DNA of 33,880 nt from a virus: positions 1 through 33,880 of IMG/VR virus record IMGVR_UViG_3300012954_000033, one strand, 5' to 3'. Below the pieces are notes generated by a model. That model was given only the letters and a program-made list of their open reading frames with translations. It did no database searches and had not been told where the DNA came from. Within the stretch, counting starts at the first letter, position 1; each line of letters opens with the position of its first letter. Both the position numbers and the translations under genes were made by a program. Shown piece after piece: positions 8,201-17,200 of the stretch.

Positions 8201-11200
8201 CGCGAGAAGGTAATCGACGAATTGATGGCATCTCGACAAATCCTGATGTTCAATATTCAATTCAAAAACTTGATAATGATAATTTTAGATTAATTAATGT
8301 TGGAGTTGCTGCAACACTTGATAATGATTTAGTAAGATCTAAATTTGTAGAAATATCTGGTATTGGTTCAGGATATCATGTTTTCCAGTACCCACCAATT
8401 ACAGTATCTGCAACTGTTTCCTTTGGTTCAACTTTAACTGGCACTCTTAATTTTACACCAATTGTTACTGGACCAATTGTAGACGCTTATCTCTATGAAC
8501 CTGGTGCAGGATATGGTTCAACAGTATTGAATTTGCAGAAGCAACCAATCGTTAGTGTTAGGAGTGGGAAACTTGCACAATTAAATCCAATTGTATCAAA
8601 TGGAAGAATTATTCAGGTCCAAATATTGGGTTCTGGAAAAGAATATTTTTCTACTCCAGAATTAATAGTTGAAGATACTAGCAATTTTGGTTCTGGTGCA
8701 ATATTGAGACCAGTAATTGTTAATGGAAGAATTGATGACGTAATTGTTATTAATGAAGGTGTTGGATATAACCCAAATACAACATCAATCAGAGTAAAAC
8801 CAAGGGGATCTGGTGCAATATTTAATACTAAAATTAGAAGTCTGTCCGTAAATGATGCAGAAAGATATGCAGATTTTTCTATACTAAAAAATAATAAAAT
8901 ATTTGGAGTTTTAAAAGAAAATGCTTCTGAAAATGGATTGGAGTACTCTGTTTATGGATATTCTGAAGATTTAGCAGATGTCTTTGATGATAATTTAAAC
9001 ACTAATCACTCTAAGATTATTGGTTGGGCATTTGATGGCAATCCAATCTATGGACCATATGGATATACTGATGCTAATAATATTCAATCTGGCGTTTCTT
9101 TGATTGTTCCTGGATATTCTGTAGATACATCTTCTGTTTTTGATAGACCAAGTACATCTACATTTGAAGCAGGATATTTTATTGAAGATTACAAGTTTAA
9201 TGATAGTGGAGATTTAGACGTTCACAATGGAAGATTTTGTAAAACTCCAGAATTTCCAAATGGAACCTATGCATATTTTGCAGGCGTTACGACAAGTAAT
9301 ACTGTAAACACACTAGTTCCACTATATCCATATTTTGTTGGAAATACTTTTAAATCAAAACTTGACGAAGATAATTTATACTTAGATCAATCATTTGATT
9401 TTAATAATTCAAATCTGGTTAGAAATGTATTCCCATATAAAATTGCTGATGAAAATGCAGATTATGATTTTATTGATGAGGGATATGAAACTTTCCCACA
9501 AAGAACTTTTGTCACTTCAGTAACTAAAGGTTCTGTAGAAAAAATTGATATTTTTTCTGGAGGTAAAAATTATAAAGTAGGAGATAGAGTTAATTTTGAT
9601 GAGAGTGAAACAGGTGGTTCTGGACTATCTGTTCAAGTGTCTGAACTTGTTGGAAAAGATATTGAAGAAATTAATACGAATTTAGAACAATATGTTGATT
9701 CAGTATTTGTTAGAGATAGTGCTTTCCAAGTGTCTGCATATTTTGAATCTGGATTTGATATCAATAATAATGAAAATATTCTTGTTAGTGGATTAACAAC
9801 ATCAATTCCAAATTTAAAAGGAAGTCATAAAGTAGGCATTTCTTCAGATACCATCGGTCTTGCATCAACAATGTCTTCTCACACCACAAATGGTGGTATA
9901 ACTGAGGATATTTTTGTTGATGAATTAACAAATGTTTCTGTAGGAAGCACAATTATAGTTCACTCAGATGATGGTAGCACTATAGTAGACGAAACCGTAA
10001 GAGTTCTGAACAATTATGGTAATGGAGTTATTAAAGTTAAAAGATTTGGAGATACTGGTATTGCACATAGTCTTAGTAGTGAGATTAATTTAATTCCTGA
10101 TAGGATTAAAATTCAAGCAAAAACTCCAGTTTTCAAATCTTCTCGTTCTAAATTAGTTTATTTTAATTCAGATAATGCAGTTGGATTTGGAACAACTACA
10201 AATAGTGCAATTGAGAAGACTATCACTATTGGTGGTGTAGATAATTTAATTCAAATTCCAACTAGAGCAATATATGTTCCTAATCATGGATTTAAAACTG
10301 GTGAAGAACTTTCATTTAGTATGAATGATAGTCCAGTTACTGCTGCAGATGTTCTCATTGTTTCAAATGAATCAAATTCATCACAATTCAATTTACCTGT
10401 AAATAGAGCTTCTGTAGCAACTGTATACGCCATTAACAAGGGTCCAAATTATATTGGTCTAACAACTCAAGTAGGTCTTTCAACCTTCAGTGAGGGTCTT
10501 TACTTCCGTAGTGGCGGATCAGACAATGCGGAATACCTACTACAAAATAATCCAACCAAAGTTACTGGTGATGTTGATAGAATTATCACTACTGTCAGTT
10601 CATCATCAACCCATGGATTAAAAAATAACGATGTAATTATTCTTGATGTCAAACCAAATACCATTGTTGGATTGGGAACAACAGCAGCAGCAACTGTAGT
10701 TTATAATGAGTCTACAAAGTCACTGCTCATTAATCCTACCGGTATTAACTCTACTGCGATTGATACCTCAACTAATACGATTACTTTTACTAATCATGGA
10801 TTTGAAACTGGTGAAAAGGTCTTTTATGAAAGTACAGAGATTGCATCTGGATTAACTACTGGATTCTATTATACTATTAGAGATAGTAGAAATACCTTCA
10901 GACTTGCAGAAACTCTATATGAATCAAATCCCAAAACAGAAAAAGTAGTTAATATTGTTGGAACGGGTGCTTCTACTCACACTATTAGTAGAATAAATCC
11001 AAAAATCGATGTTGTTAAAAATTCTGACCTTAAATTCTTATTGGGAGATTCTTCTCTTTCTGGATACGAATTCAAAATTTTCTATGATGAAAACTTTAAA
11101 AATGAATTTATAACTTCATATGATAATAGAGAATTTAATGTTGAAAAAATTGGTGTTAGTGGAGTTGGAACTGCATCAATAACTATAAAATATTCAGAAA

Positions 11201-14200
11201 ATATTCCATCTAGACTTTTCTATGCCGTAGAGAAGGGTGGATATATTAGTACAGCGGATACTGATATCAAAAATCATTCGGAAATACGTTATGTAAAGAG
11301 TGAGTATAATGGAACTTATAATATTACTGGTGTTACTTCAACATCATTTGATATCTCTCCATTCAAACTACCATCCGTATTGAAGTATGATGTTGGTGTA
11401 GAATGTGATGAGGCATCTTATAGAACTAAATCCAATACAGCAACTAGTTCTATAGGTGCTGTTAAAATTTTATCCCCAGGATTTAATTATAGTAGATTGC
11501 CACAGTTTGTGGACGTTTCTAGTGATAATGGAGTAAATGCAAACTTAGTAGCAATATCAACATCTATTGGTAAACTCAATAAATTCAGAATTGATAATAT
11601 TGGGTATGCATATCCTTCAGATAAAACTTTAAGACCTGAAGCAGCACTTCCCGCAAAACTCAATATTGACAATCTTGATACTGTTACTGGATTTGACATT
11701 ATTAGTGGTGGATTAAAGTATATTACAGCACCAAATCTTCTGTTATGGAATGATACAAGTAATTTTGTTGCAGATGATTCTTCGTTATTACCAGTTCTAC
11801 CAAATACATCAATTTCAGAAATTAAGCAAATTGCACCAATTCTTGGTTTAGAATCTGAACCACATAGAATCGTGGCAGTAAATAATTCAAATGGTGTTGG
11901 AATTAGTTCTATAGTTTCTGGTGCTAGTGGTGTTGCAACTTGCACATTAAAAACTCCTATTCTAGGATTTACTACGTCACTTTTTGCAGATGGAGATGAA
12001 ATCTTTGTTGAGGGTATTGAATTAATCGATAATGGTGAAGGATATAATTCCGAAAACTATAATTATAGATTCTTCAAAATCGACAGTTTTGTTAACTCAA
12101 ATCCAGCACAACTTACATTCTCACTTGTCAATGAGGATGGAATTGGGTTAACAACTAATCCAGGTATTGCAAAAACAAATCAATCTGGATATGCTACTAT
12201 TGTAAATAAAAAAAATTATCCAAATATTGAAATTCTTCAGTCTAGATCATCATTTGAATTGAATGAAGGTTTATTTGTAGATAATGGTTCTGGATATACT
12301 GAAACAAAAGCATCTATTTCTCTAGTTAGACCAGATTTTGTTAAAACAGTTGGACCTCACAACTTTAACGTTGGTGATAAAATTAAAGGTAAAATAACAG
12401 GAACTATTGCAGAAATTGTATCAATTGGTAGTGATAGAGCTAAGTTCACTATTAATTATTCTTCTAGACAAAACTTAGGATGGAAAGATGATAAAGGTAA
12501 ATTGAGTGAAGATTATCAGGTAACTTCTGATAATGATTACTATCAAAATCTTTCTTATTCTGTTAAGAGTCCAATACCTTGGTCAGTAATGTCTGGTCCA
12601 TTGAATTCTATTGTTCACCCAGCAGGTATGAAGAATTTTGCTGATGTTGGTATTACGTCAGCGGTAGATAGTGCGGTTGGATTAGCAGGATCTACCAAAG
12701 CAATAAGTGTTTTGGATATTTTTAATGAGTCTAAAGTTTGGACTATCAATAACTTTGATATAGCAGTTGATGATGATGTTAGAACACTTTCTTCTGGTGC
12801 CGAGCAATCTAAATTCCTAACAATTGGTAATAGAAAATTAGCAAACTATGCTGAGTGTAGAACAAATAGAGTTCTTTTACATGATGACATTAGTGGTCAA
12901 TTCTCCAGTCAAGATAAACAAGGACAATCAATAGAAATTGAGCAAATTGCAACTATTGATACAAATGTCAGATATTTAATACAAATTACCAATCCAAAAA
13001 CCTTAGATGTTCAACTATCAGAATTAATTGCTCAAACAACGTCTCTTGATACTTATCTGTTTGAAAAAAATCTAGCAACTTCTGCAGGATTATCTACAAA
13101 TACTAATAACAAACTTGGAGAATTTGAACTTGATGTTAATGATGAAATTAAAACATTAACCTTTACTCCAACCAATCCATTCGACGATGATTTGGATATT
13201 AAAGTTATTAAGAGAACATATTCTAATTTTTTCGCAGGTATTGCAACTCAAAGTATTGGATCAATTGATTTAGTTAATTCAAATATTGTTGGAATTAGTA
13301 GTGTAGGAACTGCATCTAGTGAGAAATCACTATATCATATTGATTCTACATCTTCTAATGGTGCATTTATAAGTATTGAAATGATCAATAGATTTGATCT
13401 AGGTGATTTTGTAAATGTTGAGGCATTTATCAATTTTGATGCAACAAATTCATATGTAAGTGAATATTATTTTGACTCTAGTAATCTTTCTTATAGTTCT
13501 TCAAATGTTGGTATTGTAACTACAATATATGATGGTGTTGGAATTGTCACAGTCAGTATTAGAAATCCAGGTATTGATACATCTACTTATGATGTTCGTT
13601 CAAACATTATTGAGTTTACATCAACTGGATCAGACGATACTTATAGATTCTTAAGAAGTGGTCAACCAGCAGGGTCCGAAAGAAGTGCTCTACTTGATTG
13701 TGTATCTGATACTCATATAGGTATTACAACAACTGCTCAATATTCTAAAGATGTTATATCTTCAGTTTCATCACTTGTTAGAGTATCTGTCGGTTCAAGT
13801 TCTGCATTACATCAAGTAACTGCTCTATGTGATGGTACAGAAGTTACTGTTATTCCTGGATTATTTGTAGCAAATACTGGTTCTGCAGGATTAGGTTCTT
13901 TTGGTGGAAAAATTGTAGGAAATGAATTCTTAGTCAATTTTTATCCAGATGATACTTCCGTAAATTATACTACACAAGCATTTAATGAAGTAATCTACAG
14001 AGAAAGTGATTTTGACAATGTACCAGAAACTTTAGTATATAATGCAAGTGAAACAAATATAATATTATCAGCCTTCGATGCTATTAATGGTACTAGAGGA
14101 AACAAGACTGCATTTGATCTGAAATATGAGGGTATTCCCATTTATGAAAAAACTTTCAATCCAGCAGATACAAATACTCTTGATCCAGTAACAGGAATCT

Positions 14201-17200
14201 TCACAATCAATAATCATTTCTTTAATACTGGAGAGGAATTGATTTATACTCCAGGTTCTACTTTTATTGGTGTTGGACAAACTGAAGTCGGTATTGGAGA
14301 AACTTCAAACTATCTTGGAACTGTTGTAGATCAACTTCCAGAAAGAGTATATCCTATTGTTACCAATGCAAATACCTTTAGATTAGCAACAACTAGAGAG
14401 TTTGCAAATGCAGGAATTGCAGTAACCTTCACAAACGTTGGTGAGGGTAATGCACACAAACTTGAAGTTACAAAAAAATTATCCAAAACTGTTATTGGTC
14501 TTGATGGTATTGTTCAACAACCAATTACATTCACACCAGTATCACATGTTCTTGAAAATAATGGATTCTTTAATGTTGCTGGAGTTGGAACAATTCCTGT
14601 AGGTCTCTCAACCTTCAATATTAGTGGTATTTCATCTATAAACCCAAGAGATTTGATTAAAATTGATGATGAATATATGAAAGTTGTTGAAGTTGGTCTC
14701 AGTACTAACGTTGCTGGAGAACTTCTTGGACCAATTAATGGAATTATTCAGGCAGGATCTGCAGCATCATTCAATACCGTATCTGTAGTCAGAGCATCTG
14801 TTGGTTCTACTGCTGCTCCACATAATGATGGCGCAAATGTACAAATTTTCAAAGGTTCATTTAATATTGTAGGATCTAAAGTACATTTTACTGATGCCCC
14901 AACTGGAAGTGCTAGAACAAGGAGAGGTTTAGATAACCTTCCTCCTGTAAAATCATTTTTCTCTGGAAGAACTTTCTTAAGATCTAATTATGATACCAAT
15001 ATGGTATTTGATGATATCTCAGATCAATTTACTGGAATTGGACAAACCTTTACAATGAAGGTTGGTGGTGCAAACACAACAGGTGTTGATATTGGTAATG
15101 GAATATTATTCCTCAACGGTGTCTTCCAAACACCAACTACTATTAATAATCTTGGGAATAACTATTCATTCCAAAATTCTACTGCTGCTGGTATTTCTAG
15201 TGTAGTATTTTCTGGTATTACTTCAGAAAATGGTTCATACATTCAATCAGACTTTGATATTAATCAGAATCAATTACCTAGAGGTGGACTGATTGTATCT
15301 CTTGGTTCAACACCAGGTCTCGGATATGCACCGCTTCATGGTGCAAAAGTTAAAGCAGATTTAACAAATGGTGCCATTACCGATATTGTTGGTGTTAACA
15401 CCTATCGCAAACCTGTAGGTATCACAACCGCAGATTACAATAATGTTACAGGTGTTATTGAAATTGAAACCAGTTCAAATCACTATCTGAAGGGTGGAGA
15501 AAGAGTTCAATTAGTTGGACTACACTTCACATGTGCTCAAGCACACGCTGGTGTCACAACAACAGTATTCCCAGACCATGACCGCTCTTTTGATATTGCA
15601 AGTATTCTCTCTGCCAATAAACTGACTGTTCAGGTCGGACCTAGCACAATTGTTCACAATTATGTTGGATTTGGTAGTGTATTCAAGCACTTCTCACTGT
15701 CTAATGGTTCTGGATATAGAGACCCCGTTTCTATCGGTGTTACTGATTTGGCATTTGAGCATAGATTTGTTCGCTCAGTTTCCGATTCAATCTTTGTTGG
15801 TTCTGCTGGAACTGATACATTCACCGCAACCAACGCAGAATATACATCACCTACAGGTAGACTATTATTAACTATTCCATCTCATGGTTTAGCAGTTGGA
15901 AATCAAATTGGTATTGATACTGGTGCGATTGTCTTCACATGTTCTGAGGATAATTTCTTCACCGAACAACCATATCCAAGAGCAACTGATCCAGTTGCTG
16001 GTATCACCACAGAGGTTATCTCAGTAACTAGAAATACCATTACTGTCGATGTTGGTCCTGGTGGTGGTGCTGGAAGAGGTGCAGAAATTTCTGCAACAGT
16101 TGGTATAGGTGGAACGTTAATCTTTAGTATTGATAATAGTGGTTCTGGATATGTAAATCCAAGAATTCAAATTCCAGAACCAACATATGAAACTATGGAA
16201 GTTGTTGGTGTATCAAGACTTGGTATAGGTGCAACTACAACAACAGGTGAAAACTTATTAATGAATGTTGTGATTGGTGCCGCAAGTACCAATGTTGGTA
16301 TTGGATCAACTCTATTTGAAGTTGAATCCTTTAACATTAGAAGAAGTGGATATGCATTTGAAGTTGGAGATGTATTTAAAGTGGTTGGTCTTGTTACTGC
16401 AGCACATCTTAGTGAACCAATTTCAGAATTTGAACTTGAAGTTGTTGAAACTTTTAATGACAGTATGTCTGCTTGGTCATTTGGTGAGATGAATTATATT
16501 GATAGTATTGAAGCATTCCAGGATGGTTCAAGAAAGAGATTCCCATTAATTTACCAAGGTGAACTTTTAAGTTTTGAAATAGATCCAAATAATGCAGTTT
16601 CAAATGAAATTGATTTGGATTCAATTTTACTCATCTTTGCCAATGGTGTTCTTCAACAACCAGGTTCCTCTTACACATTTGATGGTGGAACATCATTTAT
16701 ATTCAAAGAAGCACCATTAGAATCTGATAAAATTGATATCTTCTTCTATCTTGGACAAGATGGTGTTGATGTTATTACAGTCAATGTCGATGAAACATTT
16801 AAGATTGGTGATGAAGTTTTAGTTAAAAAACATCCAGGTTTCGCATTAACCAAGGATCAATCCCGAGATAGAACAATTCTTGATATTCTTTCTGCCGATA
16901 AAATTGAAACTGACATTTATACCGAACAAGGGATAAATGAGAATGATTTCAAACCAATTAGTTGGACCAAACAAAAACTTGATATGTTTGTAAAGGGAGA
17001 TTTTGTTTATAAAACAAGAGATTCTATCGAACCAAGAGTTCTTCCAACTTCAAAAGTTATTGGTGATGTTAATGAAAATAGTAATCAAATTTTTGTTGAT
17101 AATGCACAATTCTTCAATTATGAAGAAAATAATTATGCTATCGATATCACTACTGTACAAGGATTACTTGTAGAAGGAAAAGATCCAGTTTCTGCTGCAA

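Noticed and set aside
11487-11945. A 152-codon open frame on the minus strand, and similar ones near 7497, 7954, 23548 and 31357
   Set aside because: They lie entirely inside large + strand genes, have no ribosome sites or recognisable domains, and their residue bias follows from the repeat-rich + strand codons.
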